From Planctomycetota bacterium (GTDB lineage Bacteria > Planctomycetota > Phycisphaerae > Phycisphaerales > SM1A02), in NCBI GenBank assembly GCA_022567855.1, contig JADFGE010000106.1, positions 1-8,653 on the forward strand: a stretch of DNA of 8,653 nt, given 5' to 3'. A program made the position numbers and the translations under genes. How positions within the stretch are numbered: position 1 is the first letter of the stretch; each line of letters opens with the position of its first letter. A model generated the notes under the pieces. It saw only the letters and a program-made list of their open reading frames with translations, was not told the origin of the DNA and made no database searches. Shown in pieces: positions 1 through 6,213 of the stretch.

Positions 1-332
1 GGCCCGACCGCGGGAACCGTCACGTCGACGGACCTCAACACCAGGTCCGGCTGCCCGAGCACCCATCCCTGGTCGGTGGGGAAATCGAGCGGCGACGGCA
101 TGTCGGCCGGATCACCCTCAGGAACTCCGTTATCCACCCAGGCCTGGATCTTGGCCAGCTCCTCGTCGCTGAGTTCACGCTTCATTTCGCCGGAATCCTG
201 CCTTGTGAAACCGTCCTTCTCGACCACAACGAGTGCCCGTTTCAACGCGGTATGTGAGATTTTACCCTCCATCACGCCGCGCGCAAATCGCTGATAACTC
301 AAGGTTGCCTCGGCTCGATCGGGCTCAGCCAT
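1..332 (-). CDS. Partial copper-monooxygenase-like protein (cytochrome c/monooxygenase family), C-terminus off the left edge
   Basis: The minus-strand frame is open from about 476 down to base 1; the first sensible ATG is at 332-330. The readable protein contains LSDEELAKIQAWVDNGVPEG, then GDPADMPSP, a GWVLGQPDLVL segment and VTVPAVG. That order (acidic 'LSDEE' helix, 'WVD.G.P.GDPADMP', 'GW.LG.PDLVL', 'VPA.G') is what I know from planctomycete and acidobacterial proteins that join a cytochrome c-like part to a type II copper ascorbate-dependent monooxygenase-like part. In those the haem motif CxxCH and a 'MPPW' segment come before this point. Here neither is visible: the stretch from the ATG to LSDEE is a basic, unremarkable sequence of about 56 residues. 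The N-terminal part may therefore be lost, replaced or degraded. Catalytic residues would lie beyond the window. The family call rests on pattern memory; the strand choice is supported by the motif run. Confidence 0.5.
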   Translation of the reverse strand, partial: MAEPDRAEATLSYQRFARGVMEGKISHTALKRALVVVEKDGFTRQDSGEMKRELSDEELAKIQAWVDNGVPEGDPADMPSPLDFPTDQGWVLGQPDLVLRSVDVTVPAVG

Positions 333-356
333 CGGAGAGTTCACGATAAAGCGGTA

Positions 357-719
357 GTGGGCCGCACCGAGCAAGGCGAGCTTCGGCTGGAGCGTGACCT
401 GGATCGATGGAGAGCGCCGGCCTATTCGGTTGACGTCCCGGCAGATGCCGTAAACGAGCTGCTGAACCAACTGACATCACTGCAAGCGTCGGAGATCGAG
501 ATTCGGAATTACCCGTACGACTCGGAAGTTGCCCAAGTGACGATGATCGGTTTCGACGCCAAAGCGATCGATACGGTGCGGATTATCAGAGAAGAAGACA
601 CCGGCCGATGGGCGCTGGAAAATGGCGATAATGTCCTTCGATTCTTCGGGGTGAGCTTGCAGCTTCGGCTGACGCCTAGCGACTTCGGCCTTCAACCCTT
701 ACTCGGCAACACCCCGTAG
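357..719 (+). CDS. DUF4340-like C-terminal fragment, hypothetical protein
   Basis: This 120-residue ORF begins at a GTG and ends at a TAG. Visible features are an N-terminal GELRLERDLDRWRAP segment, PADAVNELLNQLTSLQA, and a C-terminal TGRWALENGDNVLRFF followed by SDFGLQ. The pattern 'W..P....AD...V..LL..L..L.A' followed by a 'W.L.NGDNVLR' tail resembles the end of DUF4340 proteins, which are usually 300 residues or more, membrane-anchored, and often near gliding/ABC export genes. Here the N-terminus, including any signal anchor, is missing: the in-frame extension upstream (open back to 258) does not look like the family and is antisense to the minus-strand fragment starting at 332. Its 3' end overlaps the 3' end of ribD by 28 bases (convergent). 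It could be a decayed remnant, a rearrangement product or a short independent protein. No function is known for the domain. Confidence 0.45.
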   Translation: MGRTEQGELRLERDLDRWRAPAYSVDVPADAVNELLNQLTSLQASEIEIRNYPYDSEVAQVTMIGFDAKAIDTVRIIREEDTGRWALENGDNVLRFFGVSLQLRLTPSDFGLQPLLGNTP

Positions 720-1822
720 CGCAACACAACATCACCGCTTCGATGGCGAACGTCCTTCAGGGTCAGCTGCGTTCCATCGGTGAGTTCGCTGACGGTCAAG
801 CCTCGGACGCACGGATACGCTTTTTCATCTCCCCACAGCACGGGCGCGATGAACACCCACGCCTCGTTGACGAGTCGCTGACCGAAGAGATCACCTAATA
901 GACCCGCACCGGACTCAACCAGGACCGTGCTTACGTTGTACCGCTGGGATAATTTGCTAAGCGCCTCACACAAGTCGAGCGAACCGTTCGCAGCCGGCAC
1001 CCCGAGCAGTTCCACGCCTCGATCGCGCAGTTGAGCCGCCTTACTCGCCTGTGATTGAAGCACCGCTTCGTCGCACACCATAATGGTTGGCGCTTGATCG
1101 AGACTCGTCACAAGCCGAGCGTCCAGTGGGATGGCGAGACTCGGATTGATCACAACGCGCTTGGCGAGGCGGCGTAGCCGAACGTTCCGCGCGGTGAGTA
1201 ACGGGTCGTCCGCCAAGACCGTGCCGATGCCCGTCAAAATCGCATCGACGCGCCCGCGCTCCCGATGCACCATGCGCCGGCTGCGATCGTTGCTGATCCA
1301 CCGGCTGTTGCCGATTCGGGTCGCGATACGGCCGTCGAGGGTTTGGGCCCACTTGGCGATGACCCAGGGCAGGCCGGTCTTGACGCGGTGAACAAAGGGG
1401 TCACTGACCGCGATCGCCCCCGGGCAGTTGGTGATCAATTCCGTTTCGATACCGGCGGCGCGCAAGCGATCGGCCCCGCCGGACGCATCTGGGCTGGGAT
1501 CATCGCGTGCGTAGACCACCCGCCGTACGCCGGCTTCGATGAGCGCTTCACTACAAGGGCCGGTCTTGGCCGTGTGATTGCACGGCTCGAGCGTGAGATA
1601 GACGGTCGAATCCGGCGCGCGGTTGCCGGCCCGTTTGAGGGCGTCGATCTCGGCGTGCGGCCCACCGTATCGGCGGTGATATCCCCATCCGATGACCTCG
1701 CCAACGCGCGACACGATGACGCACCCCACGAGTGGATTGGGCTCCGCGCCGCCGTGTCCGCGCAACGCCAGCCGCGCCGCCATTTGCAGATATCGACGAT
1801 CATCATCGAGACGGCTGCTCAT
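692..1822 (-). CDS. ribD: Bifunctional riboflavin biosynthesis deaminase/reductase RibD
   Basis: RibD carries out two successive steps of riboflavin synthesis in the cytoplasm: deamination of the 2,5-diaminopyrimidinone made from GTP, then NADPH-dependent reduction of the ribosyl side chain. The 376-residue protein has the usual length and order. The N-terminal deaminase (about 1-145) shows NPLVG at 29-33, HAE at 56-58, and PC at 80-81 with Cys90 in LEPCNHTAKTGPC: the zinc ligands and catalytic Glu are all present. The reductase (about 150-370) shows AKWAQTLDGRIAT (156-168), NSRWIS, and TGIGTVLADDPLLTAR (197-212). The ATG overlaps the TGA of the upstream phosphatase gene (ATGA), which suggests translational coupling. 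The other riboflavin genes (ribE, ribBA, ribH) are not in the window, so the gene stands alone within an unrelated cluster. No FMN riboswitch is visible in front of the cluster. Confidence 0.96.
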   Translation of the reverse strand: MSSRLDDDRRYLQMAARLALRGHGGAEPNPLVGCVIVSRVGEVIGWGYHRRYGGPHAEIDALKRAGNRAPDSTVYLTLEPCNHTAKTGPCSEALIEAGVRRVVYARDDPSPDASGGADRLRAAGIETELITNCPGAIAVSDPFVHRVKTGLPWVIAKWAQTLDGRIATRIGNSRWISNDRSRRMVHRERGRVDAILTGIGTVLADDPLLTARNVRLRRLAKRVVINPSLAIPLDARLVTSLDQAPTIMVCDEAVLQSQASKAAQLRDRGVELLGVPAANGSLDLCEALSKLSQRYNVSTVLVESGAGLLGDLFGQRLVNEAWVFIAPVLWGDEKAYPCVRGLTVSELTDGTQLTLKDVRHRSGDVVLRYGVLPSKG

Positions 1823-3231
1823 GACCGTGCCACTGCCGCCGTAGCGCTTTTGGTCTCGAGGCGCGTGGAAACGAACGTCAGCGCGGACACGAGCACATCG
1901 TCCTCGGCCCGGCCGGCCTTATGCTTATCCACGTACGAGCAGATGAACTGCGGCCAATTCTTCGGCGACGGTTGACCGTGCAGGATGTCACGCAGACTGT
2001 CGAGCCCGAGTTGGCGACCCATTCGGTCGCGAGCCTCGAAAGCGCCATCGGTATAGGCGACGATCACATCGCCAGGCACCAGCTCCATTGACTTGTCCGG
2101 GGCTTCGAATTCTTCATCAGTCAGCGCACCGAGGACGACACCGGTGGCGGGGAGCTGGCGCACCACGCCGTTGACGCCGCGGAGGAATGCCGGCGGATGA
2201 CCCGCGCTGGCCCAGCGGATCTCGCCTGCATAGGGATCGAGTTGCAGAATGATGGCGGTGGCGTAGATGTTGTGCCGCGCCATCGTGAGGTTGATGTAGC
2301 GATTGAGAAGTTGCAAGACCTCGGCCGGTGTTGCGCGGGGCGTTTCGCCGCGGATTCGTTCCAACTCACCGTAGAGGCGGTTGACGGTGAGCGCTGCTGG
2401 CAGTCCATGACCGGTCACGTCGATCACCGTGAGATGCACAACCCCCTCGGCGCCGATGTGCATGTGCAGAAAGTCTCCGCCGAGTTCTCGCATGGGCACA
2501 TAGGTGTATTGGAACTTGACATACCCGTCATCATACTCGGCGGGAAACATCGCTTCATGTATCCCACGGGCCCGGGTGAACTCTTGGCGCAACGTTCGGA
2601 AATGTCGGCCAAGCATCGTGCTGCGGAAGCGCCGGCTGTGACGCCGAAGTCGCCAGGCGCAGATAAGCAAGCCGGGAATAAGAATCCCGGGGCCAAAGAT
2701 GACGGCGAGCACGGGAGAGATCTGATCTTCCGAACTGAAGAAGAAGGTGTACCCCGCCCATACCGCCATCAAAGGTATGATCGGGCGCAGCGACTCGCCG
2801 GGTGTCCAGGGAAGAAAAAGGCACGCGGTGAAATGCCAGAAGAAGATCGCCAGCAGGATACTGGGAAAGATTTTCAGCTCGAACAAGTCCGCGCCGATCC
2901 AGGCTGAAATGTAGACAGCGCCCAAGGCGAGAATCATTCTCGCCAAACCGCGCAGGACAGCTTCGCGTGTCTCAAAGCGATCTCGCTCCAGGAAAAAGTA
3001 CGCGACGATGCACAGCGACAGCATCGTGCTGAGGGCGCCGACGATGGCGCCGCCGCGGTCGCCCGGAGCTGTCGGCCCGAACATCCCAACGATGCTTGCG
3101 ATCAGTTGGATAAGCCCAAGCGCGACGAACGTCGTGCACAGATAGCCAAAGCGGACGCGCAGCCACGTCTCAAGCTCGTGCTCGTACTCGCGCGGGAAGA
3201 GGACCTGACTGGTATCCGGACTCTTGGTCAC
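1819..3231 (-). CDS. Membrane-anchored SpoIIE/RsbU-type PP2C serine phosphatase
   Basis: The protein has 470 residues. Hydrophobic stretches at about 30-50, 61-82, 92-112, 121-141, 148-165 and 171-193 predict six membrane helices. A charged linker (about 195-230) containing ARGIHEAMFP, the usual 'IQ..LLP'-like lead-in, joins them to a cytoplasmic PP2C phosphatase domain (about 236-455). Metal-binding motifs are visible: RELGGD ending at Asp253, IDVTGHG with Asp271, SAGHPP at 342-347, AYTDG with Asp395, and EDDVLVSALTF with Asp444/445. Two family positions differ: the usual second acidic residue after GGD (GGDfyD) is His256, and the usual Gly before DVTGHG is Ile270. In this family such phosphatases act on phosphoserine in anti-anti-sigma (STAS) proteins, but no STAS or anti-sigma gene is present here, so the partner is unknown. 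The GTG start is the first usable one; no strong Shine-Dalgarno precedes it. It lies 59 bases after fusA and overlaps ribD. Confidence 0.88.
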   Translation of the reverse strand: MTKSPDTSQVLFPREYEHELETWLRVRFGYLCTTFVALGLIQLIASIVGMFGPTAPGDRGGAIVGALSTMLSLCIVAYFFLERDRFETREAVLRGLARMILALGAVYISAWIGADLFELKIFPSILLAIFFWHFTACLFLPWTPGESLRPIIPLMAVWAGYTFFFSSEDQISPVLAVIFGPGILIPGLLICAWRLRRHSRRFRSTMLGRHFRTLRQEFTRARGIHEAMFPAEYDDGYVKFQYTYVPMRELGGDFLHMHIGAEGVVHLTVIDVTGHGLPAALTVNRLYGELERIRGETPRATPAEVLQLLNRYINLTMARHNIYATAIILQLDPYAGEIRWASAGHPPAFLRGVNGVVRQLPATGVVLGALTDEEFEAPDKSMELVPGDVIVAYTDGAFEARDRMGRQLGLDSLRDILHGQPSPKNWPQFICSYVDKHKAGRAEDDVLVSALTFVSTRLETKSATAAVARS

Positions 3232-3290
3232 TGTGGCTGGCCTGTCAAAACCGGTTCGTCGCCCATTCTTGGGAACGGCTCGGTCGAGTT

Positions 3291-5405
3291 TCAGGTACGG
3301 GCCAGAACTTCATCGCGAAGCCGGTCCGGCATCAACCGGTATTCGTTGGGCTCCATCGAACTGGATGCGCGTCCTTGCGTCAAGCCGCGCAGGATCGTCG
3401 TGTAGCCGAACATCTCGACCAGGGGCACCTCCGCGGTAATCACCCGGACCGTGCCGCGTAGCTGCGTGTCCACGATCTGGCCGCGTCGGGAGGCGAGGTC
3501 CCCGCTGACCGGGCCGAAGTAATCGTCCGGCGTCAGGACGGTGACCTTCATGATCGGCTCTAGAAGCGCGATGCCGGCTCGGGTGCATGCCTCGCGGAAC
3601 GCCAGCGCTCCCGCCTGCTCGAACGCGATCTGACTGGAATCCACCTCGTGATGTGATCCATCGATGAGCTCGATCAGGACATTGACGACGGGATAGCCGC
3701 CGAGGATCCCCGATTTGGCCGCGTTTCGAACACCGTTTCTAACGGGCGTGATGAACTCCCTGGGGATGACGCCGCCGGTGATCTTCTCGACGAAGACCAC
3801 CCCGTCCTTCATTTCCAGACCCTGCGCCTCCGCCTGGACCTTGGTTATTGGGCGAGCATTGACCACGACATCGCCGAACTGTCCACGCCCGCCGGTCTGC
3901 TTGATGAACCGTCCGCGAACCTCCAACGCCGTCCCGGTGATCGTCTCACGATAACTGACGCGCGGCGTTCCGACGGTCACGGCGATCTTGCGGTCACGCA
4001 CCAGCTTGTGCTTGATGATCTCCAAGTGCAGTTCACCCATGCCGGCAATGATCGTCTCGCCGGTCTCCTCGTTGTACGAGAAGTGGAACGAAGGGTCTTC
4101 ACGATGGATGGTGCTCATGGCCTCGGCCAGTCGCGTCTTGTCGTCGTTCGTCTGCGGCTCGATCGACATGGTGATGACCGGCTCGGGGAACTGGATCCGT
4201 TCCAGGATAATTGGATGCTCCGGATCGCACAGCGTGTCACCCGTCACCGAGTGCTTCGGGCCGATCACCGCGACGATCTGTCCGGCCCCGACGCGGTCCA
4301 GGGGATCGCGGTTCTTGGCGTGCATCTCGTAGATGCGCGAGATGATCTCTTTCTTGTTGTCGTTGGAATTGAGGACCCGGGCGCCCTTGGTCAATCGCCC
4401 GGAATAGACGCGTATGTAGGTCAAGTCACCGTGGCTGTCGGAAACGACCTTGAAGACCAGCGCGGAGAACGGCGCGTCCTCCGTGTGCTGCCGAGTAAGT
4501 TTGGCGGCGCCTTTGCGCGGGCTGACGCCTTGGGTATCCTTGATCTGGGTCGGGTCAGGCAGATAATCGATGACGCCGTTGAGAAGCCGCTGAATCCCGA
4601 TGTTCCGCAGGGCCGCGCCGCAGAAAACGGGCGTGCAGCGCAACTCGATCGTTCCTCGTTGCAATGCCGCCTTGATCTGCGCCGTGGTGATCGATTCCTC
4701 GTCCTCCAGGAATTGCTCGAGCAGCGTGTCATCGACGTCGGCAGCTTGCTCGACGAGCTCGTGACGCCACATCTGAGCCTTGTCGAGCAACGGTTCGGGG
4801 ATTAGACGCTGCTCGATGCGCGCACCGAGTTCGCTCGCATCAAAGTAGTACGCTTTCATCTCCAACAGATCGATGATGCCCTCGAACTCGTCGGCCGACC
4901 CGATGGGTAGTTGCACCGCGATCGGGTTCGCGCCCAGCCGATCTCGAATCGACTCAAAGCTGAACTCAAAGTCCGCCCCGATCTTGTCCATCTTGTTGAC
5001 GAAACAAATCCGCGGCACGTTGTAGCGATCGGCTTGCCGCCAGACCGTCTCGGATTGCGCCTCGACGCCTTCCTTTGCGTCAAAGATGGCGACGGCCCCA
5101 TCCAACACTCGCAGCGATCGCTCGACCTCGATGGTGAAATCCACGTGCCCGGGCGTGTCGATGAGATTGATCGTGTAGGTGTTGCCCTCATATTCCCAGG
5201 GGCACGTAGTGGCGGCGGACTGGATCGTGATGCCGCGCTCCTGCTCTTCGGCCAGGAAATCCATCGTGGCCGTGCCTTCGTGAACCTCGCCGAGCTTGTA
5301 GTTCCGGCCGGTGTAGTACAGCACGCGCTCGGTGACGGTGGTCTTGCCGGCGTCGATGTGGGCGCAGATGCCGATGTTACGAACTTTGGTCAGGTCAACG
5401 GTCAT
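3291..5405 (-). CDS. fusA: Elongation factor G (EF-G)
   Basis: EF-G is the GTPase that drives ribosome translocation and, with ribosome recycling factor, subunit splitting. From the chosen ATG the protein is 704 residues, the family norm. GTPase motifs: AHIDAGKTT (15-23), RGITI (57-61), DTPGH (83-87) and NKMD (137-140). Further on are domain II ('SGRLTKGARVLN'), domain III, domain IV with its ribosome-contacting tips (KQTGGRGQFGDVVV and GSHHEVDSSQIAFE, in which the conserved His is kept), and domain V (EVPLVEMFGYTTILRGLTQG). The very end reads RASSSMEP rather than the more common 'RATYSMEF'. An in-frame ATG 42 codons upstream exists, but that extension has no EF-G similarity, so the start directly before MTVDLTKVRNIG was taken. 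No Shine-Dalgarno is obvious. The gene is not next to rpsL, rpsG or tuf. It is probably read from the promoter at 5725-5752, giving a leader of about 310 bases. Confidence 0.97.
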   Translation of the reverse strand: MTVDLTKVRNIGICAHIDAGKTTVTERVLYYTGRNYKLGEVHEGTATMDFLAEEQERGITIQSAATTCPWEYEGNTYTINLIDTPGHVDFTIEVERSLRVLDGAVAIFDAKEGVEAQSETVWRQADRYNVPRICFVNKMDKIGADFEFSFESIRDRLGANPIAVQLPIGSADEFEGIIDLLEMKAYYFDASELGARIEQRLIPEPLLDKAQMWRHELVEQAADVDDTLLEQFLEDEESITTAQIKAALQRGTIELRCTPVFCGAALRNIGIQRLLNGVIDYLPDPTQIKDTQGVSPRKGAAKLTRQHTEDAPFSALVFKVVSDSHGDLTYIRVYSGRLTKGARVLNSNDNKKEIISRIYEMHAKNRDPLDRVGAGQIVAVIGPKHSVTGDTLCDPEHPIILERIQFPEPVITMSIEPQTNDDKTRLAEAMSTIHREDPSFHFSYNEETGETIIAGMGELHLEIIKHKLVRDRKIAVTVGTPRVSYRETITGTALEVRGRFIKQTGGRGQFGDVVVNARPITKVQAEAQGLEMKDGVVFVEKITGGVIPREFITPVRNGVRNAAKSGILGGYPVVNVLIELIDGSHHEVDSSQIAFEQAGALAFREACTRAGIALLEPIMKVTVLTPDDYFGPVSGDLASRRGQIVDTQLRGTVRVITAEVPLVEMFGYTTILRGLTQGRASSSMEPNEYRLMPDRLRDEVLART

Positions 5406-5602
5406 GGTGTCTATACGCTCAATCGCCCCGGGCGGTCGCCCTTTATCAACGACACACCGCCGGTGGCCAACGGGGGCCTCCAGGCAGCGCTGGTTGGTTT
5501 TCGGCCGGATTCCCCTACCCAATGAGCCCACGAGGGGGGCAGGGGGTTCGGTCCTGCGTATTTGCCCGACTTGCGCCGGGCCAGCGGGACCGTTTAACGC
5601 AA

Positions 5603-5681
5603 GCGGGCGTTCTCAGCTTCGTCGAGCAACGGTCGTCTCCTTCCGTTGTGGGTCGCCATCAGCGGCCCTGAGAATGCTCGC
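5603..5681. other. Nested stem-loop (14-bp outer stem, 6-bp inner stem), possible structured RNA
   Basis: GCGGGCGTTCTCAG (5603-5616) and CTGAGAATGCTCGC (5668-5681) are inverted partners: 12 of 14 positions are Watson-Crick, and the other two are G-U pairs if the plus strand is transcribed, but A-C mismatches if the minus strand is. Inside the 51-base loop CAACGG (5627-5632) pairs with CCGTTG (5643-5648) around a 10-base loop. The element lies within the predicted fusA leader but folds better as a plus-strand RNA. A weak plus-strand promoter candidate (TTGCGC 5571-5576, 16 bases, TTTAAC 5593-5598) would start a transcript at the foot of the stem. No U-run follows, so it is not a plain terminator. 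Confidence 0.4.
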
Positions 5682-5724
5682 AACTCAGATTACCATCGGC
5701 AATCCAATGCCCATGGGACCGCCC

Positions 5725-5752
5725 ATTGTAGTTATCAGCGATCCTAAGTCAA
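5725..5752 (-). promoter_or_regulatory. Predicted sigma70-type promoter of fusA, overlapping an inverted repeat
   Basis: On the minus strand TTGACT (5752-5747) and TACAAT (5730-5725) each match the sigma70 consensus in 5 of 6 positions and are separated by 16 bases. Transcription would begin near 5718, about 310 bases before the fusA ATG. The arms GCCCATTG and CAATGGGC (5757-5750 and 5728-5721 on the minus strand) form a perfect 8-bp inverted repeat that overlaps the -35 box at one end and the -10 box at the other, so a dimeric regulator binding there would cover the promoter. This is a prediction from sequence only; planctomycete promoters are poorly characterised. Confidence 0.5.
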
Positions 5753-5801
5753 TGGGCCGACCGACCGGGCAGGGCGCCCCAAGGTTGGCCCTAGAGCCGG
5801 T

Positions 5802-5815
5802 TTCACTTGAGTGAA
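5802..5815. repeat. Short inverted repeat, 6-bp arms
   Basis: TTCACT (5802-5807) and AGTGAA (5810-5815) are perfect inverted arms around two bases. It sits about 50 bases upstream of the predicted fusA -35 box, a position where an operator could lie, but it is short enough to be chance. No function is claimed. Confidence 0.3.
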
Positions 5816-5833
5816 CGACCTGAGAGTTCCACG

Positions 5834-5932
5834 CACAGCGAGCCCCGGCGCGCCGGGACGAGTCGTGCGTCTCGGAGAGTCCGTTGATCTTCGGCACCGA
5901 CGACTCCCTTCGGTCGCTGTCGGTGGCACCCT
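5834..5932. repeat. Hairpin repeat module, copy A
   Basis: The module begins with CACAGCGAG (5834-5842), followed by the perfect 14-bp palindrome CCCGGCGCGCCGGG (5844-5857), a variable spacer, and a 38-bp core (5895-5932). In the core, CACCGAC (5895-5901) pairs with GTCGGTG (5919-5925) over a 17-base loop, and the core ends with GGCACCCT-type sequence. Copy B has the same order and the same orientation, with a single mismatch in the 38-bp core, so the two copies share ancestry. The spacer is much less conserved than the palindrome and the core, which suggests that structure is what has been kept. It resembles the dispersed REP-like palindromic elements of bacterial intergenic DNA. Confidence 0.75.
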
Positions 5933-5945
5933 CAGGCACGCACAT

Positions 5946-5985
5946 TGTGAGTGCCACTCACAGCGAGTGAGCCCCGGCCGCACCC
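5946..5985. repeat. Third, partial repeat copy with two competing hairpins
   Basis: CACAGCGAG (5959-5967) followed by a three-base insertion and GCCCCGGCCGC matches the start of copy A, but the palindrome is degenerate and no 38-bp core follows. The same bases take part in two alternative stems: TGTGAGTG (5946-5953) with CACTCACA (5955-5962), a perfect 8-bp inverted repeat around one base, and CACTC (5955-5959) with GAGTG (5965-5969). The arms share 5955-5959, so only one stem can form at a time. Confidence 0.5.
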
Positions 5986-6000
5986 CACCCACTCCGTATC

Positions 6001-6054
6001 ACCCCTAAATCCCATAAAAGGGGTCGGGAGTCGTTTCTGGCGGGTTGGGGTGAT
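6001..6054. repeat. Alternative stems between the two repeat modules
   Basis: ACCCCT (6001-6006) pairs with AGGGGT (6019-6024) over a 12-base AT-rich loop, and ATCACCCC (5998-6005) can instead pair with GGGGTGAT (6047-6054). The two stems are mutually exclusive. The stretch CCATAAAAGGGGTCGGGAG (6012-6030) is AT-rich next to a G-run, unlike the flanking modules. It may be part of the same composite repeat or a separate small mobile-element end. Confidence 0.35.
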
Positions 6055-6070
6055 TTGGACGCGGGTGCCC

Positions 6071-6186
6071 CGCATAGTGAGGCCGTCCCGGCGCGCCGGG
6101 ATGCATGCCGCAGGACCACTTGTGCGCTTCGGTTCCGATGCGATAAGACACCGACGACTCCCTTTGGTCGCTGTCGGTGGCACCCT
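6071..6186. repeat. Hairpin repeat module, copy B, at the 3' end of the RNase HII-like gene
   Basis: The order is as in copy A: a CGCATAGTGAGG lead-in, the identical 14-bp palindrome (6087-6100), a spacer of about 48 bases, and the 38-bp core (6149-6186) with stem arms 6149-6155 and 6173-6179. The core differs from copy A at one base (T at 6165, C at 5911). The core begins 27 bases after the stop codon of the minus-strand RNase HII-like gene, so in that mRNA it would form a 3'-terminal hairpin that could slow 3' exonucleases. No U-run follows it, so Rho-independent termination is not evident. Confidence 0.75.
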
Positions 6187-6213
6187 TCATCGTACGGACG
6201 AGTGAAATCTGCG

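Larger units (their letters stand above)
5406..6213. other. 808-base non-coding stretch between fusA and the RNase HII-like gene
   Basis: No ORF in either strand shows protein-like character here. The short ORFs read through the repeats and give low-complexity Arg/Pro/Ser-rich products. The stretch splits into two halves: 5406-5830 holds a minus-strand promoter and nested stems in the expected fusA leader; 5831-6190 holds two direct copies and one partial copy of a hairpin repeat, with a further stem between them. I see no tRNA, rRNA, known riboswitch core or transposase gene. Confidence 0.8.

Noticed and set aside
76..294. 72-codon plus-strand ORF at the left edge
   Set aside because: Opposite a minus-strand reading with recognisable family motifs; its own translation is Ser-rich and without features.
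1265..1975. 236-codon plus-strand ORF opposite ribD
   Set aside because: It lies antisense to clear RibD motifs and the start of the phosphatase/ribD junction; its translation shows no domain and reflects GC-rich third-position bias.
2197..2907. 236-codon plus-strand ORF opposite the phosphatase
   Set aside because: Antisense shadow of the PP2C and membrane segments; no recognisable features.
5405..5531. Longer EF-G start at 5531
   Set aside because: The 42 added residues have no EF-G similarity and are Arg/Pro-rich; the family N-terminus begins with the strand directly after the ATG at 5405.
5541..5580. tRNA T-arm-like sequence GGTTCGGTCC
   Set aside because: No matching anticodon or acceptor stems could be built around it.
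6012..6030. Possible insertion-sequence end in the A-rich/G-run stretch
   Set aside because: No transposase gene, target-site duplication or matching opposite end could be found in the window, so it is kept only as part of the repeat region.
5834..6186. CRISPR array
   Set aside because: Only two full copies, unequal spacing, repeat units with internal palindromes and no cas genes nearby.
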